IMG/VR virus record: IMGVR_UViG_3300049489_000572
Location: 1 to 51,984 of that record
Source: a virus
Strand: one strand, 5' to 3'
DNA: 51,984 nt
Shown here: in pieces, positions 44,130 to 49,954 of the stretch
Numbering within the stretch: the first letter of the stretch is position 1
How the letters are laid out: each line of letters opens with the position of its first letter
Translations under genes and position numbers: made by a program
Notes under the pieces: generated by a model
Seen by the model: the letters and a program-made list of their open reading frames with translations, nothing else
Told to the model about the DNA's origin: nothing
The model's database searches: none

Positions 44130-44496
44130 TATACTTCTCTAGTTTAAAGAAATCTTCTATAGCCTTGTTTATGATAGCGTCAAGAGTACTTTGTGATGGA
44201 ACCATTATATTATGAGGCAGTACTTCTACCATTAGATACTCATCACTCTTCTTTGTAATCTCTGGGATAGATTGCCAACCCCATTTAGACGCCCTGATGT
44301 TGCCAGAAGGTGTTATAGCTTCCTTCTTATCTGAGAATAGGCCTTTAAACTGCCAAACCTCTTCCACAAGAATAAGGGACTTAGTATTGATGAACCTATT
44401 TATAATAAGGCCCTGAGCAGGAGTTATGTGAGGGTTAATGAAATTCTGGGGAAGGATAAAAGCGCATTTACTCCCAATACCAAGAGTTAGCACCAT
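44077..44496 (-). CDS. Unknown alpha/beta protein
   Basis: This encodes 139 residues with strands and helices (FILPQNFINPHITPAQGLII, SLILVEEVWQFKGL, LDAIINKAIEDFFKLEKY) and a charged C-terminal tail that reads into the next gene. AAGGAA precedes the ATG. There are no motifs. Function unknown. Confidence 0.6.
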   Translation of the reverse strand: MVLTLGIGSKCAFILPQNFINPHITPAQGLIINRFINTKSLILVEEVWQFKGLFSDKKEAITPSGNIRASKWGWQSIPEITKKSDEYLMVEVLPHNIMVPSQSTLDAIINKAIEDFFKLEKYNGKEEQEDNSIRKPPLR

Positions 44497-44508
44497 TTTT
44501 ATTTTTCC

Positions 44509-45051
44509 TTATGTATCACTCTTCCAGTTATCCCAATCATCTTCTAGGGCTGTCTGAGTAAGCAGGTTAGCGGAGGGAATCATCTTATAAAACTCCCTCT
44601 CTTGAACTGTATAATGTGTCAAACATCCAAAAGCCCACGCAGGTACCTGGCTTATACCCCCAGGTAAATCAATCCAAGCAAATACTGGGGTGTTCAGCAT
44701 TCTGGCTACTGTTAACTCTCCAAAAGTTCCAGCACCGCTTAGAACACCCTCATCTATCTTAACAACAACTATATCTGCTTTCTTTAAGATGGATAGGTCT
44801 GTGTCTACTACAGTACTACAGGCCTTCTGATACTCATCTACTTTCCCTACCTTCTGTAAAGAAAGAAGACTGTCACGGGAAATACCAGTCAATCTTGGTT
44901 GATCAAATACAGGATTAAACAGCCTATATCCTAGGCTATAGAGATGGGGAGTGATGTCTGCTCTCCAGGCCATCCCACCATCCTTCGCAGCCATAATGGA
45001 GCCAGCCAAGTATACAAGAGGTTTTTGTTTTATAGATCCGTCTTCAAACAT
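44509..45051 (-). CDS. Nucleoside 2-deoxyribosyltransferase-like enzyme
   Basis: This encodes 180 residues. VYLAGSIMAAKDGGMAWRAD (residues 13-32) is the nucleotide-binding loop of the family, and ADIVVVKIDEGVLSGAGTFG-EL (about 92-112) contains the likely catalytic Glu112. These enzymes break or exchange the base-deoxyribose bond, here probably for nucleotide salvage during infection. The length and motif order are normal. It overlaps the upstream zinc-finger gene by 8 bp. Confidence 0.82.
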   Translation of the reverse strand: MFEDGSIKQKPLVYLAGSIMAAKDGGMAWRADITPHLYSLGYRLFNPVFDQPRLTGISRDSLLSLQKVGKVDEYQKACSTVVDTDLSILKKADIVVVKIDEGVLSGAGTFGELTVARMLNTPVFAWIDLPGGISQVPAWAFGCLTHYTVQEREFYKMIPSANLLTQTALEDDWDNWKSDT

Positions 45052-45223
45052 CTTCCTTCTCCTTTAAAAAGCAATCAGGGCATAGGAAGATCTTTTCTTC
45101 ATGATCAAACCTTCCACAACTCTCGCAGGTAGGCGAGTCACACTCTTCACAAAACCAATCACCCGTGTCTTGGATCCAGCGAACGCAATGCTCACACTCG
45201 TATCCATCGTCCTCATGGTTCAT
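45044..45223 (-). CDS. Small multi-Cys zinc-finger protein
   Basis: This encodes 59 residues. Four Cys pairs (CEHC near residue 10, CEEC near 25, CESC near 33, CPDC near 48) suggest a double zinc ribbon or a RING/treble-clef-like fold. It starts MNHEDDGYECEHCVRWIQ, with GGAG eight bases before the ATG, overlaps the upstream gene by 11 bp and the downstream enzyme by 8 bp. It could bind nucleic acid or protein; no family was recognised. Confidence 0.8.
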   Translation of the reverse strand: MNHEDDGYECEHCVRWIQDTGDWFCEECDSPTCESCGRFDHEEKIFLCPDCFLKEKEDV

Positions 45224-45458
45224 CTGTATTCTCCACAGGACGGGGTCTCTTATTCTTTTGTATTAACAACTTCAGTCTGTGCTGAAACTCATCACTATCA
45301 TACTTGATCCGCTGAAAGACATTACTTAATTCCCAGCTGATCTGAGCAACCCAACTGGCAATTTCTTCCTGAGAAAATTCCCCACTAAGGATAAGCTTCT
45401 CTAGGCAATCCAGCTCTTTGACGCAGTTGGTAATGCTTGTATGTGTTAATCTGTCCAT
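45213..45458 (-). CDS. Small helical protein, unknown
   Basis: This encodes 81 residues, mostly helix (NCVKELDCLEKLILSGEFSQ, AQISWELSNVFQRIKYDSDE), with a basic C-terminus (IQKNKRPRPVENTDEP). It overlaps neighbours by 11-13 bp. No known family. Confidence 0.6.
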   Translation of the reverse strand: MDRLTHTSITNCVKELDCLEKLILSGEFSQEEIASWVAQISWELSNVFQRIKYDSDEFQHRLKLLIQKNKRPRPVENTDEP

Positions 45459-45658
45459 ATATAGCCTGAAAGGCCTACCTCTTCCTCTGATACATCTTCT
45501 TCTGATCCACCAGCAGGGAACTTCATGTAGGTAACTACATTAGTTTCGGTGTCCTTTGATACTGGGATGTAAAACCAAACCCGGTCATCAATTCGGCCCT
45601 GGCTATCTATGTGGGGACCCTTTTCTATGTACTTGAATAGAGAGTATAGCCCAACCAT
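45446..45658 (-). CDS. Small protein, unknown
   Basis: This encodes 70 residues with AGGAG before the ATG. A beta-rich core (RVWFYIPVSKDTETNVVTYM) is followed by an acidic linker (GGSEEDVSEEEVG). It lies 3 bp after thioredoxin. Function unknown. Confidence 0.6.
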   Translation of the reverse strand: MVGLYSLFKYIEKGPHIDSQGRIDDRVWFYIPVSKDTETNVVTYMKFPAGGSEEDVSEEEVGLSGYIWTD

Positions 45659-45661
45659 AAC

Positions 45662-45979
45662 TTACTCCTCTGCAAAAGAAGAAAGCTCGGCCCGGGAGAT
45701 GGCGCCGGTAGCTGTCTTAATCAGACTGCCGTTCTTTACCCTAACGAAGGTTGGCACAGACCTAACACCATAATCTTTAAGGATGTCAAAGATCCCATCC
45801 CCTTCTACATCAACTGCAAGAACTTTAGTTTGTGGATTGTTCCTTGCAAAGTCCTCAACAATAGGCTTCATCGCTTTACAAGGAGAGCACCAGTCTGCCT
45901 CGAACTTAATAACAATATTTTCTGCGTTTTCTACTTCCGCTTGAAAGGTCTTCAGATCATTGACTGTTTTGACAGGCAT
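45662..45979 (-). CDS. Thioredoxin
   Basis: This encodes 105 residues, the length of a single thioredoxin domain. The active site is WCSPC (Cys31 and Cys34), and the cis-Pro is in VRSVPTF (Pro76). The usual GP at the active site is SP here. Phage thioredoxins may reduce ribonucleotide reductase or act as a polymerase processivity factor as in T7. AGGAG precedes the ATG. Confidence 0.95.
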   Translation of the reverse strand: MPVKTVNDLKTFQAEVENAENIVIKFEADWCSPCKAMKPIVEDFARNNPQTKVLAVDVEGDGIFDILKDYGVRSVPTFVRVKNGSLIKTATGAISRAELSSFAEE

Positions 45980-45988
45980 TAGTTTCTC

Positions 45989-46201
45989 CTAGCGGGCAGT
46001 AGTAGAATTGTTTGAAAGCATTACGCATATCTGAGCTAGTAATTCTATATCGTAAGTATGTGATAGAAATTTACTATTTACAGCGTCGTAAACTATGGTA
46101 CCGCGTCTTTTAAACTTTCCATAGTCGGCAATAAAGCCAATCTTGTTCAGGCCCGGTCTTCTATACATGAGGCCGGTTATGAGTACACTTAGGGGTTTCA
46201 T
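45989..46201 (-). CDS. Small basic protein, unknown
   Basis: This encodes 70 residues (LITGLMYRRPGLNKIGFIAD, then VYDAVNSKFLSHTYDIELLA). It is the first gene behind the promoter at 46237-46265, with a leader of about 30 bases. No known family. Confidence 0.6.
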   Translation of the reverse strand: MKPLSVLITGLMYRRPGLNKIGFIADYGKFKRRGTIVYDAVNSKFLSHTYDIELLAQICVMLSNNSTTAR

Positions 46202-46236
46202 TTGTTAGGGTCTCCATAAGAGGAAACTACTATATA

Positions 46237-46265
46237 AATATACAACAACTTACAACCTTTGTAAA
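46237..46265 (-). promoter_or_regulatory. Promoter TTTACA-N17-TATATT
   Basis: Minus-strand TTTACA (46265-46260), 17 bp, TATATT (46242-46237). It precedes the thioredoxin-clamp loader gene block by about 36 bp and matches the other promoters at both boxes except for one base in the -10. Confidence 0.75.
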
Positions 46266-46282
46266 CCCCGAAACCATTGATA

Positions 46283-46516
46283 CTAAAAGGAACCAGACTC
46301 AAGTTTCCGATCAAGAAATTCCCTTACATTGGAAAGTATCTCGCCGACATCTTCTTCATCGGCGTTTACTAATTCCTCAAGATACTGGCGGGCTTCCTCT
46401 AGTAGACCTTCAAGCCTCCAGTTTTCTTCCTGTACCTTCTCCACTTGATCATGGAGGTCCGTAGTGGACATTCCTTCGAGCTCATCAGACTCTATATAAT
46501 CTATAGAACGAGACAT
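46283..46516 (-). CDS. Acidic coiled-coil protein, unknown
   Basis: This encodes 77 residues, acidic and nearly all helix (EKVQEENWRLEGLLEEARQY, VGEILSNVREFLDRKLESG). GAGG lies before the ATG. It is the first gene after the tRNA array terminator. A regulator or assembly role is possible, but no motif is visible. Confidence 0.6.
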   Translation of the reverse strand: MSRSIDYIESDELEGMSTTDLHDQVEKVQEENWRLEGLLEEARQYLEELVNADEEDVGEILSNVREFLDRKLESGSF

Positions 46517-46552
46517 AAATCACTTTACCTCTTTACTAAAACGGTAGATATA

Positions 46553-46581
46553 ATAATAAGACAAAAGAAGGTATTTGTCTT
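46553..46581 (-). promoter_or_regulatory. Weak promoter candidate AAGACA-N17-TATTAT
   Basis: It lies between the array terminator and the gene at 46516. Its -35 box is two mismatches from the TTGACA consensus and the -10 one from TATAAT. The spacing is right but the match is poorer than at the other promoters. Confidence 0.35.
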
Positions 46582-46595
46582 CGGCCCCTAAACGC

Positions 46596-46635
46596 AAAAA
46601 GCCCATGACCACAATGAAGTAGTCACAGGCTTTTT
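46596..46635 (-). terminator. Terminator at the end of the tRNA array
   Basis: A stem formed by AAAAAGCC and GGCTTTTT, with TGAC/GTCA above a small internal loop, ends in five T residues on the minus strand. It follows tRNA-Phe by 5 bp. The A/T symmetry makes it potentially active on both strands. Confidence 0.9.
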
Positions 46636-46640
46636 AAACT

Positions 46641-46716
46641 TGGTCCCACCCGTCTGAATCGAACAGACACCTTCGGGGCTTCAACCCAACGCGCACACCA
46701 GATACGCCAGAGTGGG
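46641..46716 (-). tRNA. tRNA-Phe (GAA)
   Basis: A full cloverleaf: acceptor CCCACTC/GGGTGGG, discriminator A and encoded CCA. The D-loop contains GG. The anticodon loop is TTGAAGC, the T-loop TTCGATT. It is the last tRNA of the array. Confidence 0.92.
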
Positions 46717-46725
46717 ATATTTAAT

Positions 46726-46801
46726 TGGGGTAGCTGACGGGACTTGAACCCGCTTTACTGGTGTCACAGACCAGCGCCTCGACCTCTTCGGCATCAGCCA
46801 C
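46726..46801 (-). tRNA. tRNA-His (GTG), without encoded G-1
   Basis: Acceptor GTGGCTG/CAGCTAC, C73 as in bacterial tRNA-His, CCA encoded, anticodon loop CTGTGAC, T-loop TTCAAGT. The base before position 1 is T, so the universal extra G at -1 that would pair with C73 is missing from the gene. Confidence 0.9.
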
Positions 46802-46835
46802 ATCTTGCCACCGGAGAAACACAGTGGACTTAAAT

Positions 46836-46911
46836 TGGAGCCCCCATCTGGACTTTAACCAGATCCTAAAGTTTACGAAACTATTGTTCTAGACAGTTAA
46901 ACTATAGGGGC
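46836..46911 (-). tRNA. tRNA-Thr (CGT), atypical
   Basis: Acceptor GCCCCTA/TGGGGGC, discriminator T, CCA encoded, anticodon loop TTCGTAA. The D-loop (AACTGTCTA) lacks GG, the T-loop is TTAAAGT with A in place of C56, and the anticodon stem has a T28-T42 mismatch. The G19-C56 elbow contact is therefore lost. It may be a degenerate or specialised tRNA. Confidence 0.75.
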
Positions 46912-46915
46912 AAAT

Positions 46916-46989
46916 TGGTACGCCGTGAAGGAGTTGGACCCTCATCTTTCGCTAATCAGGCAAACGTTCTACCATTGAACTAACGGCGC
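46916..46989 (-). tRNA. tRNA-Ile (GAT)
   Basis: Acceptor GCGCCGT/ACGGCGT with a G-U first pair, A73, CCA encoded. Anticodon loop CTGATTA. The T-loop is TCCAACT, with C at the usual pseudouridine-55 position. Confidence 0.88.
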
Positions 46990-46998
46990 ATATTAAAT

Positions 46999-47073
46999 TG
47001 GAGCCCTCACCGTGAATCGAACACGGGTTTCAACCTTACCAAGGTCGTGTAATAACCACTATACTATAAGGGC
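46999..47073 (-). tRNA. tRNA-Thr (GGT), overlapping the methyltransferase gene
   Basis: Acceptor GCCCTTA/TGAGGGC, discriminator T, CCA encoded, anticodon loop TTGGTAA, T-loop TTCGATT. Its first ten bases (47073-47064) contain the last codons and the TAG stop of the methyltransferase gene. Confidence 0.93.
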
Positions 47074-47690
47074 GTTATAATCTTTAGGGCTTCTTCAGCC
47101 AGAAACTTTGAGTAGGAAGGTGGGATGGCTTGAGACAGTCTTTCTCTAGACATCCAGTTGATCCCCATAGCAGCACTTTGCACTTCAAGGGGGATTCTCC
47201 AGACACCCACTTCTACTGTATAACGAAGATTGGGACGATTTGTAGAATTTGGGAATCGTCTTGTCCAGATATTATGTTGGCATTTTGGCTGGGCCACAGG
47301 GAAATTTGTTTCAAATATCCTATGCCTTTTTACATCCAGACCAAACATAGACCCACAAAGAGTTATTGGGTTTTCCAACGGAGCCTTAGGTACATTCTCT
47401 ATAACGTAAGGCCCTCCCCATTTTTTCAGCTTCTCTCTAATAGCTGGGATAAGATTTTCTGCGGGAGCAACGTGGTTGGCCCTATTCCTGTAGGCGGTAA
47501 AGGCCTGGCAGGGTGGACTTGCCCATACAAAGTCATAACCTTCTATGGGAAAGTCTACTGCATCACCTACAGTCATAGGGAAGGGGTATTCACTGAATGA
47601 GTACTTGTCAACACCGTGTACTTCAAATCCCGCCATAGAAAGGCCCATTGAAGCACCACCAGCCCCACAAAATAAATCTAATGCCTTCAT
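47064..47690 (-). CDS. Short DNA cytosine-C5 methyltransferase
   Basis: This encodes 208 residues. Motif I is DLFCGAGGASMG (residues 5-16), motif IV SPPCQ with the catalytic Cys61, motif VI ENV (98-100), motif VIII RHR (122-124), and motif X resembles QAIPPSYSKFLAEE. All catalytic motifs are present, yet bacterial C5 methyltransferases have over 320 residues. The target-recognition region between motifs VIII and X is only about 60 residues, so recognition is probably short. It follows the HNH gene without a gap (TAA-ATG), and its stop lies inside tRNA-Thr (GGT). It probably protects phage DNA from restriction. Confidence 0.92.
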   Translation of the reverse strand: MKALDLFCGAGGASMGLSMAGFEVHGVDKYSFSEYPFPMTVGDAVDFPIEGYDFVWASPPCQAFTAYRNRANHVAPAENLIPAIREKLKKWGGPYVIENVPKAPLENPITLCGSMFGLDVKRHRIFETNFPVAQPKCQHNIWTRRFPNSTNRPNLRYTVEVGVWRIPLEVQSAAMGINWMSRERLSQAIPPSYSKFLAEEALKIITPL

Positions 47691-48221
47691 TTACTCTTCA
47701 TCAAGCTCTGTGTTCCAGTAGAGGTAATCTCTCCAAGCATCTGGAACTGAGGTCTGATTGAGCCTGATTACGAAAGCAGGGATCCAATCCGGTCTAACTG
47801 GTCTTTTCTTAAGAACCATCTTAGCCTCTTCTGGAGTCCTGTTATTCTTCTTAGAATTACATGGAACACAGCAGGTAACGATGTTCTCCCAGTTTGTCTT
47901 ACCTCCCCTTGACCTTGGAACAACGTGGTCAAAGGTGAACTCCTTCATCTTCTTCTTTACGCCACAATACTGGCAAGAAAAATCATCCCTAGAGTAAATA
48001 GAAACACGAGAGAACTTAACATTCCTCTTCTTATTTCTACGGAACATGTTTACCAGGCGTACAACGGCAGGCATCTTAATAACTAGAAAAGCAGAACGGA
48101 TGTCATCCTCATACTCTTCTACTACTTCTGCCTTGTCAAGAAAGATCAATCTGATCGCCTCTTGCCAACTAATTACGTCTACTGGTTGGTAGCCCTGGTC
48201 TAATAGCAGGGTGCTTCTCAT
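47691..48221 (-). CDS. HNH endonuclease
   Basis: This encodes 176 residues starting MRSTLLLDQGYQPVDVISWQ. The ATG at 48221 has AAGGAG five bases upstream; a longer frame to 48290 reads into tRNA-Thr and is rejected. The C-terminal half has CQYC (Cys83, 86), FDHVVPRSRGG with His99, Asn113 and a second Cys pair near 118-121, the complete zinc-stabilised HNH core. The N-terminal region (residues 5-60) is the segment shared by a large family of free-standing bacterial and phage HNH proteins. It is not obviously a homing or terminase-linked nuclease. It lies next to the C5 methyltransferase. Confidence 0.92.
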   Translation of the reverse strand: MRSTLLLDQGYQPVDVISWQEAIRLIFLDKAEVVEEYEDDIRSAFLVIKMPAVVRLVNMFRRNKKRNVKFSRVSIYSRDDFSCQYCGVKKKMKEFTFDHVVPRSRGGKTNWENIVTCCVPCNSKKNNRTPEEAKMVLKKRPVRPDWIPAFVIRLNQTSVPDAWRDYLYWNTELDEE

Positions 48222-48259
48222 ACATGCTCCTTGTTTAGGGGACGCTTTACTTCTCGAAC

Positions 48260-48335
48260 TGGAGCCCTCTACCCGACTTGAACGGGTCACCTACGCATTA
48301 CAAGTGCGTTGCTCTACCAGATGAGCTAAGAGGGC
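48260..48335 (-). tRNA. tRNA-Thr (TGT)
   Basis: Acceptor GCCCTCT/AGAGGGC, discriminator T, CCA encoded, anticodon loop CTTGTAA, T-loop TTCAAGT, a normal GG-containing D-loop. It lies between the 73-residue gene and the HNH gene. Confidence 0.94.
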
Positions 48336-48339
48336 ATGT

Positions 48340-48353
48340 GGCCCTTTCGGGCC
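48340..48353 (-). other. Small GNRA-capped hairpin
   Basis: GGCCC-GAAA-GGGCC on the minus strand, between the stop of the 73-residue gene and tRNA-Thr (TGT). A GAAA tetraloop on a 5-bp GC stem is stable but no T-run follows, so it is more likely a processing or stability element than a terminator. Confidence 0.45.
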
Positions 48354-48358
48354 TAAAA

Positions 48359-48580
48359 CTATTCTGAAACGTTTATATAGGCAGTGTTACCTTGTCCCAT
48401 AAACTGTGCCAGCTGTGTGATGACTTCCTTATATGATGTTTCAGTTGATTCTCTGTGCACACCGGAGGAACTGGTCTTATCCGGGTTAGAGAGATAGACA
48501 AATGTACCACCATCAGGTCTCGGCACAACCTTAACAATATCTGTAACTCTGCAGGTGAACTCTTTGAAATATGCAAACAT
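48359..48580 (-). CDS. Small protein, unknown
   Basis: This encodes 73 residues starting MFAYFKEFTCRVTDIVKVV. The ATG at 48580 has AGGAG five bases upstream; a GTG two codons earlier overlaps that site and is rejected. It is beta-rich (GGTFVYLSNPDK) and has no catalytic motif. It lies within the tRNA array. Confidence 0.65.
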   Translation of the reverse strand: MFAYFKEFTCRVTDIVKVVPRPDGGTFVYLSNPDKTSSSGVHRESTETSYKEVITQLAQFMGQGNTAYINVSE

Positions 48581-48608
48581 ACTCACTCCTATCTAATCAG
48601 TCAATCAA

Positions 48609-48633
48609 CCTCTTACCCATCATAGGTAAGAGG
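48609..48633 (-). other. 9-bp hairpin after the class II tRNA
   Basis: CCTCTTACC and GGTAAGAGG form a perfect stem with a 7-base loop, three bases after the CCA of the tRNA at 48637-48728. The tail is TTGATTG, only weakly U-rich. It could end transcription partly or guide 3' processing. Confidence 0.5.
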
Positions 48634-48636
48634 AAC

Positions 48637-48728
48637 TGGTCCGCCGCCCGGGTAACGATCCCGGTCAAGAACGCTAATCTGGCGCTAAAGGGTTTATAAG
48701 ACCCTCCTGACTACCTAGTCTACGGCGG
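48637..48728 (-). tRNA. Class II tRNA with UAU anticodon and reduced D-arm
   Basis: It is 92 bases long: acceptor CCGCCGT/GCGGCGG, A73, CCA encoded, T-stem CCGGG/CCCGG. The anticodon stem AGGGT/ACCCT holds loop CTTATAA, giving anticodon UAU (Ile codon AUA). A 24-base variable region folds into its own stem (AGCGC/GCGTT), a feature of Leu, Ser and Tyr tRNAs, never of Ile. The D-arm is GACT-AGGT-AGTC with a 4-base loop, and the T-loop is ATCGTTA, with the usual T54-A58 contact reversed. It may be a tRNA of non-standard identity or a decayed copy. Confidence 0.6.
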
Positions 48729-48734
48729 GTAAAT

Positions 48735-48811
48735 TGGAGTACGTGATAGGAGTTGAACCTACATTATATCAGGGTTGCAATCTGATGCCTAACCATTCGA
48801 GCCACACGTAC
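48735..48811 (-). tRNA. tRNA-Cys (GCA)
   Basis: Acceptor GTACGTG/CACGTAC, U73 as usual for Cys, CCA encoded, anticodon loop TTGCAAC, T-loop TTCAACT. An A31-C39 mismatch closes the anticodon loop, a feature shared with two Leu-anticodon tRNAs of this array. Confidence 0.9.
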
Positions 48812-48817
48812 GTAATC

Positions 48818-49357
48818 TTAAAAACCTACTCTGTCAAGGAGCTCATTTAGAGCAGAGAAGTCAGAGCTGCATTCCAAAATCTCAACTCCTCGCTTATTTA
48901 AGAAGACTTTTAACTCACTATCAACTTCTTTAGACTGCTCTTCAGTGTGCCATCTTCCGGCTTGGACAAAAGGCTTTGATCTATTTAACCAAACATTAAT
49001 ATGGCGGTGGCCCTCAACCTTGGCCTGCTGATAGTAGCCTTGAACACAAGACTCTACGCCATTTCTAACAAGTGGAGGTGAAACCCTCTCAGCATAGTAG
49101 GCACTTAACCATACGGGACAATCAGTTACGATAGCATCTACTTTCCCAAGTACGAGAGACTCTTTTCTGATCTGCTTACCAAGGAAGTAGAACTGGTCAT
49201 ACACATTAATACTTCTACCCTCCCAGACCCAGTCTTTGATATACTCTCTTACTAATTCAGAGTTTATACCACGTCTCTTTAGTTCGGCGAAGACATATGC
49301 AGAACTTGTTGACTTACCCGCACCAGGACCAGCAAAAAACGAAATCACCGCAGTCAT
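48818..49357 (-). CDS. P-loop kinase / ATPase, probable nucleotide or nicotinamide-type kinase
   Basis: This encodes 179 residues. Walker A is GPGAGKST (residues 10-17) right at the N-terminus, followed by a lid-like basic helix. Walker-B-like strand VDAIVTDCPVWLSAYY contains Asp-Cys-Pro. The HINVWLNRSKPF-x-QAGRWHTEEQS segment carries the Arg residues expected for phosphate binding. This architecture is that of small AAA-type kinases common in large phages, including NadR-like ones. The substrate is unknown. Its ATG overlaps the upstream ORF by 4 bp. Confidence 0.8.
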   Translation of the reverse strand: MTAVISFFAGPGAGKSTSSAYVFAELKRRGINSELVREYIKDWVWEGRSINVYDQFYFLGKQIRKESLVLGKVDAIVTDCPVWLSAYYAERVSPPLVRNGVESCVQGYYQQAKVEGHRHINVWLNRSKPFVQAGRWHTEEQSKEVDSELKVFLNKRGVEILECSSDFSALNELLDRVGF

Positions 49358-49560
49358 TCTAACTCCTCTTTAAAACTTGCGGAAGGAGTGGGACTCGAAC
49401 CCACAAAGCCTTTCGGCCTACACGCTTTCCAAGCGGGCTCCTCATCCAGCCGGATCCCTTCCTTACGTAAAGGACAACTATAACAACGAGGTCCTTTATA
49501 ACTCTCCGGTTTGCCACAATAACATTCCGGTCTTACATGATCTACTACTTTTAGTTTCAT
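49354..49560 (-). CDS. Putative 68-residue ORF running through tRNA-Ser (GGA)
   Basis: The first 34 residues (VRPECYCGKPESYKGPRCYS) carry a CxC and a CxxC and look like a metal-binding protein. The frame then continues through the whole of the tRNA-Ser gene (49380-49462) and ends in an ATGA overlap with the kinase gene. No convincing ribosome site lies in front of the ATG, which follows a tRNA by 5 bp. Either a genuine gene was interrupted by tRNA insertion or the frame is open by chance. Confidence 0.4.
   Translation of the reverse strand: MKLKVVDHVRPECYCGKPESYKGPRCYSCPLRKEGIRLDEEPAWKACRPKGFVGSSPTPSASFKEELE
49380..49462 (-). tRNA. tRNA-Ser (GGA)
   Basis: Acceptor GGAAGGG/TCCTTCC, G73, anticodon loop centred on TTGGAAA, a long variable arm (GTGTAGGCCGAAAGGCTTT) and T-loop TTCGAGT. 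CCA is not encoded (CAA follows the discriminator), unlike most of the array, so the host would add it. Confidence 0.93.
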
Positions 49561-49564
49561 AAAC

Positions 49565-49655
49565 TGGCGGAAGCAACGAGATTCGAACTCGTGGACCCCT
49601 TACGGGGTCGGCGGTTTAGCAAACCACTGGATTAAGCCATCTCTCCCATACTTCC
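49565..49655 (-). tRNA. tRNA-Ser (GCT)
   Basis: Acceptor GGAAGTA/TGCTTCC, G73, CCA encoded, anticodon loop TTGCTAA, a long variable arm with CGACCCC/GGGGTC, T-loop TTCGAAT. It begins 1 bp after the stop of the 61-residue gene. Confidence 0.94.
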
Positions 49656-49656
49656 A

Positions 49657-49842
49657 TTATCTGATTCGAAAAAGACTCAAGAGCCAATCATAAGCGCTTA
49701 ATTGCTTTTTCTTTAGCTCTTCTTGTTCGTCCTTGTCATAACAATCGTAGCAGACCACTCTGCGTTCAGCAGAATAAGGTTTAGTGCGAATCACATCCCC
49801 AACATCTTTCATCTTTTGGCATCGATCACACTTGAAGTCCAC
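49657..49842 (-). CDS. Small zinc-ribbon protein
   Basis: This encodes 61 residues. Two Cys pairs, CDRC (residues 5-8) and CYDC (31-34), form a rubredoxin-like zinc ribbon. The C-terminal half is helical (EELKKKQLSAYDWLLSLF). AGGAG precedes the ATG, and the stop is next to the following tRNA. It is compatible with nucleic-acid binding; no name can be given. Confidence 0.7.
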   Translation of the reverse strand: MDFKCDRCQKMKDVGDVIRTKPYSAERRVVCYDCYDKDEQEELKKKQLSAYDWLLSLFRIR

Positions 49843-49857
49843 TACAATCTCCTAAAC

Positions 49858-49940
49858 TGGCGGAAGGTATAGGAATCGAACCCGACCCGTAGGCACCCGG
49901 TGTTCAAGACCGGTAGCATCCCTTGACGCTCTTACCTTCC
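49858..49940 (-). tRNA. tRNA-Ser (TGA)
   Basis: Acceptor GGAAGGT/ACCTTCC, G73, CCA encoded, anticodon stem CCGGT/ACCGG with loop CTTGAAC, a medium variable arm and T-loop TTCGATT. Two pairs of the T-stem are mismatched as drawn, so the variable-arm/T-stem border is uncertain. Confidence 0.88.
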
Positions 49941-49954
49941 AATAATAATACAAA

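Noticed and set aside
47691-48290. Longer HNH protein starting at 48290
   Set aside because: The extension reads through tRNA-Thr (TGT); the ATG at 48221 has an AAGGAG site and starts at the family's usual N-terminus.
48637-48728. tRNA for selenocysteine or pyrrolysine
   Set aside because: The anticodon is UAU rather than UCA or CUA, and the acceptor and T-stems are 7 and 5 bp; only the small D-loop and long variable arm are reminiscent of selenocysteine tRNA.
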